NCBI GenBank assembly: GCA_015657535.1
Contig: JADHZB010001347.1
Coordinates: 1 to 37,835, forward strand
Direction of reading: 5' to 3'
Length of the DNA: 37,835 bases
Source: Nephromyces sp. MM_2019
Taxonomy: Eukaryota; Apicomplexa; Aconoidasida; Nephromycida
Numbering within the stretch: the first letter of the stretch is position 1; each line of letters begins with the position of its first letter. Under the pieces are notes generated by a model. It ran no database searches. It was given only the letters and a program-made list of their open reading frames with translations, and was not told the DNA's origin. A program made the translations under genes and the position numbers. Of the stretch, positions 11,133 through 23,979 are shown one piece after another.

Positions 11133-14100
11133 GAGGAGGCAGAGAAGAAACGTCAGGAGGTGAGCGATACGCCGAATTCAGCACTTTATGAAAACAAGCA
11201 TCGCTTGTTTACAAAAGATTTTATTTGCTATTTCGCTCAGTGAGCTCGTGCAACCAGATTTCTAGATTTGCAGCTAGGTAATTGTATGATACTAACTGTT
11301 CTTCCTCTTGGTAACTTGTACTTCAGGGGAGACTGAAACGAGAGGCCGGCAAACTTAAAAAGCTGCAAGACAACATAATGAAGAGTAAGCTATCAATTTT
11401 TAGCCTTTTTGCATAACTTTTCAATAGCAGCCCTTGATATGGTATGGTGTATTTTGTGCACGTGATTCAATGCTTCTCCGAAGATAATGCGTACGCCCTA
11501 GCTAGAGGCCAGTGAAATCACTGCTACGAGCAATTCCACTACCTGGCAGCTGGTTTATCCACCGCAAAGATAGAATTAATTTAGAATGTTCTACGGGCCT
11601 GATATCAAATGCGATCACCTTCCTTATAAGACCCATTGTTATCCCAGTGATTATAAAGTAGATTTGCGCATCTTCTAGCTTACAGCAATATCTTTGATCC
11701 TCTACATAAAGGTGATAAAAGAAGAAATTCAGAGAAGCCTTTGTCAGGTTTTAATTTAAATACCGCCTTTTTTTTAAACACCGGAAGCATTTATATTTTA
11801 CTGTAAAACGTATCGTTGCACTCAGATACCATCCTGTATTGCGCTAAACCACTGCAAATGCGCTGTAGAAGTGATAAATTCTGAGCAAAGATTCACTTAT
11901 TCGCCAACCAAAAGCATACTATGGGGCCTATACCAACTTTTTCAGAGCTTCAAAGCAGACACAGCATTCTGCACAAGAATTAACCACAACAGATTGAATC
12001 TGCGCTTGACTTTCAGCTACTGCAACCTGCTAGGATATGTTTTTGTGGTGTAAATAATGAAGTGGGTAATGCTTTTGTGACATTCTCAATTTGCTTATAA
12101 AAATACTCAAATTTCTCTCAACAGCTTCCAAAGAATATAGATCAATAGAAACATCGAAGTTCCTCGATGGCGACGGCGAATTAGCGAACTTAAGATCTAT
12201 GAATAGAGAGCTAATTAGGGAAGTTACGACACTGGAGAATGAAATGCAGGTAATGCAAATAGAGTAACCTTATAATGGAAAACCTGTGAATTTCACGCTG
12301 CTTAGCCCCTTAAAAATTTTTTTATTAAAATGACAAAACGAGGTATATTTGAGCGCCTTTGTTGATGGAAGCAGAAGTTTATAAAATTGGATCGTGATCA
12401 ATAGTGCTTGGCTGAAAGTTCATGCATAATTCTTGCCACAAAACAGCGCTTCAACGCTAATGGCTAAATGGCATAAGCGCTCCTTTGCTTTGATATCACG
12501 ATAGTTGTTGCGAGAAAATAACGCTTATCCATTATCAGGAAATTCCGCAGAAGTGGGATTGTTGCAGTATTGCGTCATTTTGGCATATAGTCAGGAAAAC
12601 TAGCTTTTTGAGCACTGCTGTGTTAAATTTCTTTTCTACGCAATTTTTTTATGTTTGTGTGCTTTAAAGTGATGAAGATGACGTTTTTTATCTGTAGTCA
12701 TATTCGCTTAATTTACCAAAGTTAGTTCTGCAAGGGAAAGATACCATCACACGGGCTTTATGTAAGTAAGTAGGCACCACAGCAAGAAATAGTGATGTAC
12801 ATTTTAAGTATTTACGCAGTTTATAAGTTGTTCCAAAGAACCTGCGCCAAAATTGACTATGCTGCTTCAAAACAGCATTTTTTATATACATACCAAGATT
12901 TGCTCTGCTTCATAGCAAATCCCACAGTATATTAACAGTTGAGTACATGTAAAAATACAGCCTTTACTAGTCTCTTTGCCTCATATGATTTAGAATGGCA
13001 TTTCTTTGAAAAAATAGTTAGGCCGAAAATCATACTGATCTTCCGTTTTTTCCTTAGTTTATAATTTCAAAAAAATAATTATGTTTCTGCTTGCTGCCAT
13101 TTTTCGGCGAATTATATTTTTAGCGATACTATGTTATTTAGTACCGACTAGATATCCATCCAAAAAATTCCTGGAAGCTGTAGCTCATTTTCATGGATTT
13201 TGCATTTGATATCACCGCCGACTTAATCGCAAAACTAGCATAAATCATAGGAGCTAAAAAAAAGGGAGGAAGATATGTCAAAAGAAAGAATATCAGTAAA
13301 AAAGGCGAGAGAGCTAGCTCACAAAGCTCTTAAGAAAGGGCGGGCATTGGAGTATCTGAACCAACTTGTAGCTAGAAATACTATGAGCTTACGAAACGTA
13401 AAAGAAGGTAAACTAAAAGTGGCTGCTACGAGCAGCTAAAGCAAGTTTCACTGTAGAATTAAAAATTTCAGCAGCTCTGTTACTAAAAGCATCAAGGATA
13501 TTGCTATCAACTATACGAGACTCTATTCTAGTTGTGAGATATTTTGCCTATGACCTGTGGTGCGTTTTATTTACTTGGTAAAGTTTATATTAGAAGGGCA
13601 GCCAAAATCTGGTTGGCTACTTTTTCATCCAATGTACAGATGTAAGCTTTTGTGTATTCCGGATATATTTGAATGAACATAAGCTCGTACACTTCCAAGT
13701 ATCCCCAATGTATGAAGAGGAAAAAATGCCTAAGAAGGTTTGCTATTCTTTTGAGTTAAAGCGCCAGCATAAAAAACACAAAAGTCACTGAGAAATGCTT
13801 ATAGAACCCTCCTTTAAGGCATATTTAGCACGGTTCTGCAAAAGTACAGCATTTAAGCTGCGTTAGATAGAGTGAAACTATAGCCCACCATTATGCTCAA
13901 AACTCGAAAAAGCAAATAATATGGTAGAAATACTTCTATTTTAATATTTGTTTTTAATATTTTCCTGAGTACTTTTTTTAAGGTGCTAGCACACCGCTTA
14001 AACAATTAACCCAACTAATTTACCACCATCCCAAAAAAAATTGATTGTAGTGAAAGAGCCAGCGCCCTTTTAGATGGTATGATTCGCGTACACTCTTACT

Positions 14101-17100
14101 TCTACAATTGTAACCGAATACCAGCGCAACCGTTCTGTTCATGCTTTCTTTACTGAATTTCCTTCTTAACAGTTTTTAATGACTTTGCGGTGATGCCATT
14201 CGGGTACAACATCAGCTATTCACACTCTATAGTAATGCAGGAAAAAAAAAATTTCTATTCCATCTACAATTCGTGATGAATGAAGCGCGCATACTACTAA
14301 ACTGCTTCCTGTATTCGCCCTGCATGTATCAATACCGCGCTTTCTCTTCGTCTTTTGCTCTACTTATTTATTAATGTTTTTTTTTGCAACTTCAACTTGT
14401 AAGTATTTTCCATGCGCATATACTTCAGCTCGGATATGCATCAGAAGCGACACTGTCTATAATTTTAGCCTTTGATGCCTTTTATTGCAGCTACTCTATT
14501 TGTACGCAAACAATTTTTTGTTTTTAATAATATATGGAATCTAGGTATTTAAATAACTTTTTACTACATTCATTACGACTTTAAAATTGTAGCTGTTTCA
14601 CATGGTTTGAAAATAAGCTGTGAACATTTGTTCAGGCTTTTATGCCCTAATACACGCCGCTTTTGGCTCAGCGTTCTTAGCCTACAGAAAGAAACATGGC
14701 CAATTTCCTGGTTAGCCTAGTGGGCATCTGAAGTGCATCGGGTTTATCTCTTTCAAGCTTTTTGGCTATGATTGCATTCAAGAATACTAATTGTATGTAT
14801 CTAAATTTTTACTTTATTACTTCACTGAGGTATTCAGAGTTATGTTTCTTGCACTTGAGGCAGAATTCCAGTCTTTTCTAGACGATAATGTAAATTAAAC
14901 CACAGTTAATTATACTCACTGATCTATGGGCAACTTTAGAAAAGCTAGTTATTCTTTAACGTGCTTTTTTCGATCTCAAAGCTGCTATCTTTTATTGCAT
15001 TTTTCCAGTTGAATAATTGCCTTATTCGTTGATATGTAGTTCATGATTTGTTGTTGTGCGCCATTTTTAAGACTGTGTGTTATACACTGCCGCTACGATT
15101 GTTTATGATGAGAGCAGCGTAAAAAATTTGTAATTAATTCAGTTTTATCATTTTTTTTGCTATAAATTCTTGCTGCGTGCTGAACCCTTTTTGTTCAGAG
15201 CGCTTTATTATGCTTGCAGATCAGTTATGCTAGCTGCTGTTCCAACCATTACAACTTTTATGCAGATTTAAATATACCGCTTGCTTCATGTAGAATGTTA
15301 TTCTTTGTATTGAAAAGCTTGCTTGATGAAAATTTTACTGGTACCCATTAGATGTAAAGTTAAAAGCTTATCCATGCTTTTAATGGGGCATCAAACTTAA
15401 TTTTTGTAGTTTTTCTTGCTTTCAAAAAATTTTCTTACATTAAAAAATCGTATATTAAGAGATATTAAAGGATTAAAAAACTCTCTTTTCAAATATCCCG
15501 ATATGCTAGTGCTATTTTACTGCAATATAATATATTCCGCTAAATCTAGAATGAAGGAGATTATTTTTGCTTTGTATCTTGCTGTATTATCTACTTGGAA
15601 AGTAGAGAGTTACAATTTTTCTTATAGATAGGTGCTCACTATTTGATGTGTGCTGAAAAATTGGGATAAACACTAAAATAAGAGGAATTTCTTTTACTGC
15701 AGGGATTCAAGCTTATTCAGATGCACAGCTTAGGCTTTTCCGACAGGAGCAACTGTATTTAATATCAGAGAATGAAAGGCTAAGATTGCATGTAAATACT
15801 GCAGAACCACAAAATATGTATAAGCAAGTGCAAAAACAAATAGTTAAAAATAGCAGCTTTGAGCAATAAAAGGGTAAAATCTTAAAGCAGATAAGCTCTT
15901 TTTTTGCAGATTGAACAAGCAAAGTCAACGGGATTTGGTAGGGTAGGGAAGTCCTTCAGAATTAGTGTGAACCCAGAAGATCCTTATGAACTCCAGGTCA
16001 TTGCTGTAAAGCTAACAAAGGAAAAACTTTCAAAGAATTTTATCACATTATTAAGTTATTTTAAATCGCTATTTATTTGTGACTTAACTAGATATTATAA
16101 TTCACATTTTCTTAGGTAGTTTATCTCTTTTTTTAAATTTTTGTTATTGCTTAATTTTCTTCTTTGTCTTCTTTTATGCGACGATTAACCTTCACACAAT
16201 CTGAAGCTCCCTTTAATTTCCTATTGTAATCGCTGAGTTATCAGACTTAAATTGTCTCAATTAATTTACGATTTCCATGTATTAGCAAGCTCGTAATCAT
16301 CCCTTTTAATTTGCTGCACACATTGTCGAATAATTCTCAAAAAGGTGCCTTGCTGCCTTTGTTCAACAATATCTATTAAATAAATTAAAATTGAATATAT
16401 CTTCTGTTGATTTTCTAGAACTTTATTTCCATAGCATATATCTCGCTACCACTAGAATGTTAAAATCCTTAGACTCTTCCATATTGTTTTCTTCAAGTAG
16501 TCTTCATCATTTACTACCAAGTCTCATTGGCACCTGATGCTGCTTCTGAAGAATCTGCTATCTGCAAAATTTTTCTATGGGTTTTGTATTTTCATGATTT
16601 TCCTTCCTCTCTCATGATAAGCGTAGTTTTCATGCTTGAAAAAAGAGGCTTATTTTCACAATTATTAGGAATAGAAAAAATCTATAGGTAGATTTTATTC
16701 GTAAAAACGGTGTTAGGAAGCGTCCAAGCGGTTAAATTTAATAGTGTAAAAGTAGGAAAGTTCTTTATCCCTTCCCCTTCTAACTTTGCTTCACATATAT
16801 GCCTGTGTGTAAGTTATAGCGTCAAAAAATGAGGTTAAAGAGGTGCAAACCAAGCAATCTACGCGCTGCCCATTTTTTTTAAGAGTTCCCTGACTTTTCA
16901 AATCATTTGCGTCCGGTGCTGCATTTTTTGAAGAATGCAGTTGCAGAATTATATTTCTTATGAAGAGATAAAACCCAGCTTTTTCCCTTTTTAATTTGAA
17001 TTAAATCACTTTTATATAACTCATTAACTTTCTTTAGAAAAACCAAAAACTTTCCATGGCTAGCTTACCTGGTTTTGGATCTAATGCAGGTAAGCTGGTT

Positions 17101-19118
17101 TATTCTAGTTTTTTTATTTCGTATAGAGAGCAATTTTTTACGGATCCTTCGATATTCGAATGTTTACGCTGAGCTTTCGAAGCAAGGCGCTATCATCTTG
17201 GATTTTTGTGTAGCATTTCTGATCGCCGCTAAATTCGTGCACATGCTGATATATCAAGGTTTTATAATGGCACAACACCCCAGTTGTATCCGTTATGATG
17301 CTTTATTCCTTAAACTTTCATTGGCGGCACTTACGAAATTATACTATACACGTGCAATGTTCTAGCTGCAGACTCGAGCTCTGAGAGCTACGTTGAAGTG
17401 GATGCTAACACTCTAACTTCAACTCTCAACGTTATGTCGATATATTACAAAAATTCCAAACTCAAGTTACTTTCTCAAGCGTTTCGCAGGTCAGTGCGTT
17501 TCAAGATTCACTATGGTTGGAATAAGTTAAGGGCTAAAATTTTTTAATTGGCTAGCCGCATATTTTTGGCATTCCAAAGAAAGCAAACTAACATAAGGGC
17601 AATGCAAAAATTTCCACTAGAAAACACTTATTTTTATATTTAATCTATTTTACATAATTAAGTACATTCTGAATATGTACCCCTAGAATGAACTAACTGG
17701 AGCAAAATTATTGGCGAAAAAATTTCTTGAAACCTTTGTGATATAGCAAGTTATGTCTCTTGAATTGCAACATATTCGTATATTAGCGTTTTTTATTTTA
17801 GTTTATCCCTTCTTGGTATATATAAAATTGTGCTCGCTTTGTTCAATTCAACTTGCTACAGGCTTACCTTTTGTCTGGCTTTTTCCCGAGTATTCATTAG
17901 TAATTTTTCCATCATAAAAGGGTTTTTTTATGTGTTCGCTTTGTATATATTGAATTTTTATTCGAAATTACGGCAGCTCTTTTTTATTACAAATAAAAAT
18001 TTTTTTTAAAATAGGGCCAGAGCCCAGTTTATTACACCACAGTAATTGCTGCTATGGTAGGCTACATGCACCATATCATATAAAGTTATTGGTTGCATCG
18101 ATTTTGCTGGATTTAGGTTTACCACAACTATTGTTGATAAATGATTTGATAAGCTCAATATTAAACTTACTTTCTTTGAAGCTGAAACCGATCTATGCAT
18201 ATGTTAAGCACATGCGCATATGGACTTTCAGTGCTAGGCTTTCTCTTCCACGCTGCTATCATCAAACTAATGAAATAATTCCAAGAAGCATCTAATATTG
18301 AAAAAAAAATTTCCTATGTAATTATGGTACGTTTATGGAAAAAACTCTGATAAATGAGTGCAGAGTTTATAGCCATATTTTTTTTACCCTTAACTTCTTA
18401 AATGCATTGAACTTCGTTAAATACTTCTGTGCGATGCAGACTGTCAAATCGAGCGCATTTTTGTGCGGGGCAGCTGAATCCACATGCATACTTTAATGCT
18501 TCGACCTTAGACGCTAAGGCCCACGCTCTAGCTATAGTCATGGAGATTTCCAGGTTATAGAGCATAAATTATAAATTATTCAACTCTAAGACACTAATGA
18601 AAATATTGTATTTTATGATCATTTAGATAAAAGTGTTCAAAAGGCAGGAGAAATTATAGATCAAGGGGAAATTGTAGGATATGTAGGAAAAACTGGAAAA
18701 AATAGGGGCATAGTTGAGACAATATGGCGGAAAAACTTTAATTAATTAATGCAAAAATATTCCGAAGCTAGTATGAATAGATAAACCTTAAACTCGCCAG
18801 TAGTACATATTTTACCTTCAAAAACCATTGCTTCTTAGCATAATAAGCCCGAACAGAAGCAGTATCTTAAATCTCGTCCTTCCAGAGTCTTTGGTAGAAG
18901 CTAAGCATACTCAGCAAAAAAGTGAAAAAAAATATGTGAGGCCACATATTGGCACCTCTTCATTAAATCAATTTTTTGCTAGTTTCTCATCCTCCCAGAA
19001 GTTTAACCGCAATATTTCAGGAAAAAGCTTCTCATCAGTTTGGTTAAGGCCTTCTGGAAGCTACGTGAAAATGCGTTTGAAATGCAAAGGGCTTCTGCTC
19101 AGCCACAAAATAAAATGA
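11133..19118 (+). CDS. Multi-exon coiled-coil protein, 3' block of 11 predicted exons
   Basis: Exons, with phase agreeing at nearly every junction: 11133-11159 (EEAEKKRQE, 27 nt); 11327-11384 (KREAGKLKKLQDNIMK); 12125-12249 (LRSMNRELIREVTTLENEMQ); 13251-13407 (MSKERISVKKARELAHKALK); 15703 to between 15791 and 15842 (LRLFRQEQLYLISENERLRL); 15910-15996 or 16005 (KSTGFGRVGKSFRISVNPED); 17038-17089 (SLPGFGSNA); 17127-17207 or 17258; 17372-17489; 18440-18553; 18839-19118, ending in TGA. The first half is charged, heptad-like and surely coiled coil. The C-terminal third is serine/asparagine-rich and non-coiled. I do not recognise the family. A structural or scaffold role is inference from the coiled coil alone. 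The final exon could be extended or re-spliced, since GTGAGG at about 18933 is a usable donor toward 19501. Confidence 0.58.
13408..15702. other. Long intron (about 2.3 kb) of the coiled-coil gene
   Basis: Between a GTAAAC donor (13408) and a TTTTACTGCAG acceptor (15702) I found no open stretch with splice signals. Composition is strongly AT-rich with T-runs. A short missed exon cannot be excluded, but phase agrees without one (phase 1 on both sides). Confidence 0.45.
18591..18745 (+). other. M23-peptidase-like reading frame inside an intron
   Basis: A 51-codon frame between stop codons reads like the C-terminal half of an M23/LytM peptidase barrel: VFYDHLDKSVQKAG, then DQGEIVGYVGKTGKNRG. 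This matches the family pattern (YaHLsk..VkvGd.V.qGqvIGyvGsTG..G), including the YxHL histidine. The expected HLHFE motif after the last glycine is absent (IVETIW instead), and the first metal ligands upstream are not in frame. It lies in the 18554-18838 intron of the coiled-coil gene, out of phase with both flanking exons, and is more A-rich than its surroundings. It may be a decayed bacterial-type insert or a chance resemblance. Confidence 0.35.
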
Positions 19119-19500
19119 ATCAGGACATGCACCGTAAAATCGAAATCTTACCTTAGCCTAGCTTTATTCTCTATTTTTATCATTAAAAGCTCAGCATATG
19201 CCGTGGTGAATGCTCGTAGCCTCTGGATCTAGCATATTTGTGAAACGGTGCATTAAAAACTTAATTCTTAATCGAGAAGTGGCAACCGTAGCCATTAATT
19301 ATGACATGATACTATATCGCGATGACTGCATTAATGGCCTTTCCTCTAAGACAGTGAAGGCGTTATACTGAGCCTTTTTTTCAGACTTTAGAGTAAACTA
19401 TTCTGTGTGGTTACTTTCACATTCATGGAATTTGACCCTGCAGCCAGTTGAATAATGCACAATCAACCATCTACATTTTTCTGCTTGCCAACATAACCAG

Positions 19501-21317
19501 GTGGTTTAGCCTCGCCAAGCAGCGATATTTACGGTATATATGGTGTGATACCCCCAACTGCTGGACATGTGGGCTTCGCGGAACCTCCAATAATACGCGG
19601 AAGTTATCGTAAACGTGGAGTTGACGACGGCTTGCTTGAAATGCGACATCTAGGCGGTAGGCTAACAAATTGCAATGCGTGAAATGAAAGCACATATAAT
19701 GGATCGGAATTTACATCTCTATTTATGGAGGAGTATTTGCAGAAATCAGCACAGCAGAAAGTAATGGCATTTCGAAAACAGCATCGGTGCATTAAGTCAG
19801 CTAAAAAATTGGACAGTGTGTTTCAGCTAGGTATTTTGAGTAATAATAGAGCAATCACATCAATTGTTAAAATGATAAAGTCATTCCCGGAGGCTTAAAA
19901 TGAGCATTTAAACTCATGAGCGAATTGTTAACCACAAATTTTGTGAGTAGAGACGAAGGAACAAGAATTAAAATAATATTGTAAAGCAAGAATTAAGGGT
20001 GTAGCTGTAGAATTTGGGAGATGCTGGCGAAGTAAGACATTGACCTAAGACTAAAAACAAATTTGAGGCAGTGATAGAGTTCATAAAATACGGGATCTAT
20101 ATAATCCAAAGAGTGAATAGGATTGATTGAATGAATTACCGCGTAATTTCATGGTTTACGCGGCACTTGCTAAGGGTTAGAGTAAGCATAAACTAAAGCT
20201 TTCAACGGAAAGCTTCAGAACTTCTAATTTATAAAGGGTTAATTTTTTTTAGGCTAGCAAGGCACCTAGCAAAAAAATATTCAATGTAGTTGCATGCTAC
20301 CCTTTAATCCCTGTAGGAACACAGCAGTCCCTTCTTTCAAATTAATGCTTTATATTCTTCACAGTACCAATCGAAGTCATATCGGTGACTGAGCATTATG
20401 TACAATAAGATTTAGATAGCTTAGAACTGTGCATCGTGCTCAAAAAAAAGTTGCTAGCGATATTTACCAGAACTTTGACAAATGCAAAAGCAAAACTTTC
20501 ACAAGCTATATGTAACAGTCAGGTAGTGATATAATACCCCCGTAGCCAGCTATTATGAGAGTGAAAACATTCAACTTAGGCCCAGAATCTTACATTTAAA
20601 CGATGCTTAGCAACAGTGAAGCATACAATCTGCTCTTTGAATGTATGGGGAGCTACTGGCAAATCAATGTTGCAATTAGGGTACCCCCTGCTGTGCATGC
20701 TTGGCGTCTGCAGCAGGTGAATTTATATAATAGGACCCATACCCTACCACAGGAAAAGAGACTCGTTTTTTTTCCAGGAATAGACTTGCTTCCAGTTTGT
20801 CTGTTTGATGCAATGTTATGAATTTTGCCAGTGCTTCAATTAATGCTAGCACCACGCCACCTTTTGCATCAGGGGGCATACTAAATAATGCATTTTTTAC
20901 CCCATGTGTCCCTTGAAATGCCTAATGAAAGTTAGCTTGCATGCATAGCATATAAGCAAAAAACTTCTTAGACTCGTTGAAAGTTCAGGTTACCACAAAA
21001 AGCGCTACTCTCCTTTCCCTTGCTTTTCAGAGTTCACCTACCAGCCGTACTATTATAGGTCACTGCCTAGCATTCAGAGGAGAAACCTGTATTTTGCTCC
21101 GAGTCCTCTGCTTCTAGAAAATGTGCCACAAGACTATCATGTAAAGGATAAGTTGAAAAAGGTGAGCGACGCAATAGACTGGTTGGATCAAAATATATTT
21201 ATATGCCTTAGAATATGCTAGGAATGTAGCAAGCCAAATTACAAAAAACCCCTCTAAGTGGCTCGCAGTCCCAGAATGCCTCTCCAGGAAACATTAAACC
21301 TTAAGACACTTAGATGA
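19501..21317 (+). CDS. Unrecognised plus-strand exon group, probable gene 3' end
   Basis: Exon 19501-19656 (phase 1 to 1) encodes a glycine/proline-rich segment (SPSSDIYGIYGVIPPTAGHV, then EPPIIRGSYRKRGVDDGL). Exon 21031-21161 has a textbook acceptor (CCTTGCTTTTCAG) and a GTGAGC donor, with TYQPYYYRSLPSIQRRNLYF and NVPQDYHVKDKLKK. It starts in phase 1, so it can follow 19656 directly. Exon 21288-21317 after TGCCTCTCCAG adds ETLNLKTLR and a TGA. This may be the continuation of the coiled-coil gene if the exon at 18839 uses an internal donor, or a separate gene. No domain recognised. Confidence 0.42.
19681..19899 (+). CDS. Open frame between candidate exons, unknown
   Basis: A frame of about 70 codons without ATG at its start reads NGSEFTSLFMEEYLQKSAQQ, then FRKQHRCIKSAKKLDSVFQL, ending in TAA at 19899. 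Composition is protein-like. It cannot be joined in phase to 19501-19656. The first words recall the (D)NGSEF motif of retroelement integrases, but no other integrase motif is present. Confidence 0.2.
20603..20716 (+). CDS. Candidate first exon, unknown product
   Basis: An ATG preceded at once by an in-frame TAA opens 38 codons (MLSNSEAYNLLFECMGSYWQ, then VPPAVHAWRLQQ) ending at a GTGAAT donor in phase 0. The next strong acceptor (TTTTTTTTCCAG at 20778) does not continue this frame. The opposite strand also carries a plausible frame at 20879-20676, so the strand is not certain. Confidence 0.25.
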
Positions 21318-22060
21318 CGCTGTACATTTCACAAGAGAAATTTTCTCCAAGATTCAGCAAACTAATATGAGGCTCAAGTAGGCTGCTTTTTTGCTGGTGG
21401 CGCATAGTTTGGCATATACAATATTTGCGTATTATAATAAAGGAATGAGCACAAGTCATATTCCCTCGTATAATCGAGTATTTTTAAACGAAGCTCTAAG
21501 ATAAGCTCGGCTCTACCAGGGAAATACATGTACGACAAAGTGCACACTGAATACATACATGACTAACGTTGGACTTCATGGAGATATTGTAAAACACCAG
21601 CAATGAAATTTCATCCTCTAAGAGTGTCTAAAGTAACGTTGAGTATCAACTGAAGAGAGTTTGGTGAATACACGTAGTATGCTTATAATTACAATACTAA
21701 AGTTGTCCAAAATAGCGTGCGCAACAAGCTTAGAGTACCTCTATGAGGTTTTCTTGTGCTACTGAAAAAAAGTGCTAGACCAGAGGTACATAGTAAATGA
21801 AGTGATACAAATTTTAGAGTACTTTCCATATTGATACTTAGAAAAAAGGAAGGAGTTTGGGTGTAGAAACAGTTAAGCATCTTACGCATGGAAGTTTTTG
21901 TACCGTAGACAAGTACCATTAATGGCCATTATGAGCAACATGATAATAACTGAGGGTGCATAACTTACTGAATAATCGTGCGAAGGATGCCACTTTATTG
22001 GAGGTTCCAGCATAGGAAATAATTCAGAGTTACTAGCCCCATCAATTATCTATTCTATAG

Positions 22061-22932
22061 ACTATTCCGCACTGTCGAGACCCTACCAGCTATTCCAGAT
22101 GGCGTGAAACTTTGTCTGAATTTCCGAATGAGAGCAACTTTGACGGAAGCTATTCCATAGCAAGTAGAGATTACATGAAGCATACTCCTAGACTGAAGAC
22201 AAAAGATCTAAAACATACAATAAAGGCTCTAGTGTCTCTCCTGGGGAAAGACGGGTAAAACATTAAGAAAAATATTGAAAAATACGCTTGCAATCAACTG
22301 CATCACTAAAAAAGCGCGTGAAAAAACAATGCGAATTGACTTGGCGACACCAACTCTAGTAGTAACACAGAACGTCAATCTTTCCTTCACCTCATCTTTT
22401 CGATGCTCAGCATTCATGATGCCAAAGCTACTCTTAGAAGCTGGGTACAGCCGTCAAAACGACGGAAATCTCACGGTATATCAATATATCTATTCTACAG
22501 AACGTCATTAGACTTTTTAGTGAGATTGCTCAATAGCAAGTATAAATTAAAATCAGCGCAGTATTGCAGCAACAAGGCGTTTCGTGTGTGGTAGAACAGC
22601 TCAGTAACCGTAAGAGCATACGCACTGGGGTAAAAATAATGGCGGCAAAGCGCGAGGCTAACGCTTATTGTTCACTTCTTTAAAGCTACTGCATGGGTCT
22701 CTAGCTTCAATAAGCTTACAGCCCTAGCATTTCTACGTGCAGGGATGAATCTCTCGCCCATGAGCAATACCAAGACCAGACAGAATACTACATAGAATCC
22801 TTATTGAACAATCTAAGCGCATCACTACAAAATGGTAATCTAGATGGCGCACAGCAGCCCCTCCAGTATGATGCGTCCAGTGCATTAGAAGAATTGTCTC
22901 CTAACGCTAACCCCGGGCCAATAAATCCCTAA
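22061..22932 (+). CDS. Unrecognised plus-strand gene fragment, two to three exons
   Basis: Exon 22061-22254 follows a pyrimidine-rich acceptor (TTATCTATTCTATAG) and reads EFPNESNFDGSYSIASRDYM, then KTKDLKHTIKALVSLLGKDG, ending at a GTAAAA donor in phase 2. Exon 22743-22932 starts in phase 2 and reads DESLAHEQYQDQTEYYIESL, then GNLDGAQQPLQYDASSALEE, ending in TAA after INP. A possible extra exon at 22411-22475 (IHDAKATLRSWVQPSKRRKS) fits upstream but not downstream phase. The protein would be polar, Q/N/S-rich and acidic. No family recognised. Confidence 0.42.
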
Positions 22933-23097
22933 GACCTTCAATGAGTTTAAGGAGGGCGCAAGCCGAAAGGGAAAAAAGAGTGCTTTCTACAATTCTGGTG
23001 ATGCTATACAATTCCTTGCATGCATTCTAAAAATTGTATGGATAGGCCGCTGGCGACATCTATACAATAGCAATTTTTAGCTGCTCTGCTTCACTAT

Positions 23098-23664
23098 AAA
23101 GCATATGCCGTCTGCGTGATTGTAGTAACGGAGTTGATCACTGCAGTTTCATCAGAAATAAAGACATTGAAGATGATCACACTGCAATATTTAACCCGCT
23201 GCCAATGGAAAGCAGACATGGAGATTTCTCAGCACCAATTTCATATCGAAATGAGGAGCCTCAGGCGGAGCAGCTCGTTGAACATAAGCGAGTTTAATCA
23301 GCCGCTCGAACTTGGTGCTGAGGCCAGAAAAATTTCCGTCATTAATGACAATGAAAATATCGCTTCGAAAGTGTATCAGCGCCTATACACACCGAGGAAA
23401 TGGATGACCAAACATTTACTCCGGCATGTAGGCCTACCATTTTCCCCATACCTTCCACATAGCGCATCTGTGCGTCCAATCTCAGTTTACAGAGAAAGGA
23501 TAGGTGATATTTTGCGAGCAAGGTCGAATCATTTCACTCACCTTGAAAACTCAGAGCAAGGTAGACCAATGAGAACAAATTTACCTCTCCTAAGCCCATT
23601 TTTGATCACTTGTAGGGTAAAACGCAGCATAAACTTTCTAAGCTATAATTATCGCATAGATTAG
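23098..23664 (+). CDS. Overlapping open frames, one probably coding, unknown product
   Basis: A 182-codon frame runs from 23116 to 23664 without ATG at its start. An overlapping frame (about 23098-23297) has more natural composition (KDIEDDHTAIFNPLPMESRH, then FSAPISYRNEEPQAEQL). The same second frame reopens downstream at about 23360-23462 with a similar segment (ESVSAPIHTEEMDDQTF). I read this as exons of the gene at 22061, possibly with an internal repeat, but cannot fix edges. The long frame may be a shadow. Confidence 0.28.
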   Translation, partial: KAYAVCVIVVTELITAVSSEIKTLKMITLQYLTRCQWKADMEISQHQFHIEMRSLRRSSSLNISEFNQPLELGAEARKISVINDNENIASKVYQRLYTPRKWMTKHLLRHVGLPFSPYLPHSASVRPISVYRERIGDILRARSNHFTHLENSEQGRPMRTNLPLLSPFLITCRVKRSINFLSYNYRID

Positions 23665-23979
23665 GCTTTTTTTCACATCGATCATTTATGCCTAAATACC
23701 TCAGAACGTATGCCTTGTAAAAATACGTTTACCTCAGCATATTTCACATTCTATGCAATTTCCATCCATCCTATATAATTTCTCCTAGAGAAATTGGTGC
23801 TGAGTAGCAGTTCAGGCAGCGCCAGCCCCTCTTCAAAAAAGTGCTCATGCAGAGTGTAGCAGCATGTTTAAGACGAAAAACTTACGGCTCACAGCCACCG
23901 AATTCGAGAGAATAATCATCTCATTGCTGAAAATGTCCGAGTCACAAGATATTGAACGATAAAAATTTAGGGGTATTGC

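Noticed and set aside
17127..17950. A stretch of more than 800 nt without TGA in one frame
   Set aside because: Given the base composition, one such run is expected by chance in a window this size, and most of it reads as intron.
19681..19760. Retroelement integrase, from the words NGSEF
   Set aside because: Only one short motif; no second catalytic motif, no reverse transcriptase, no terminal repeats seen.
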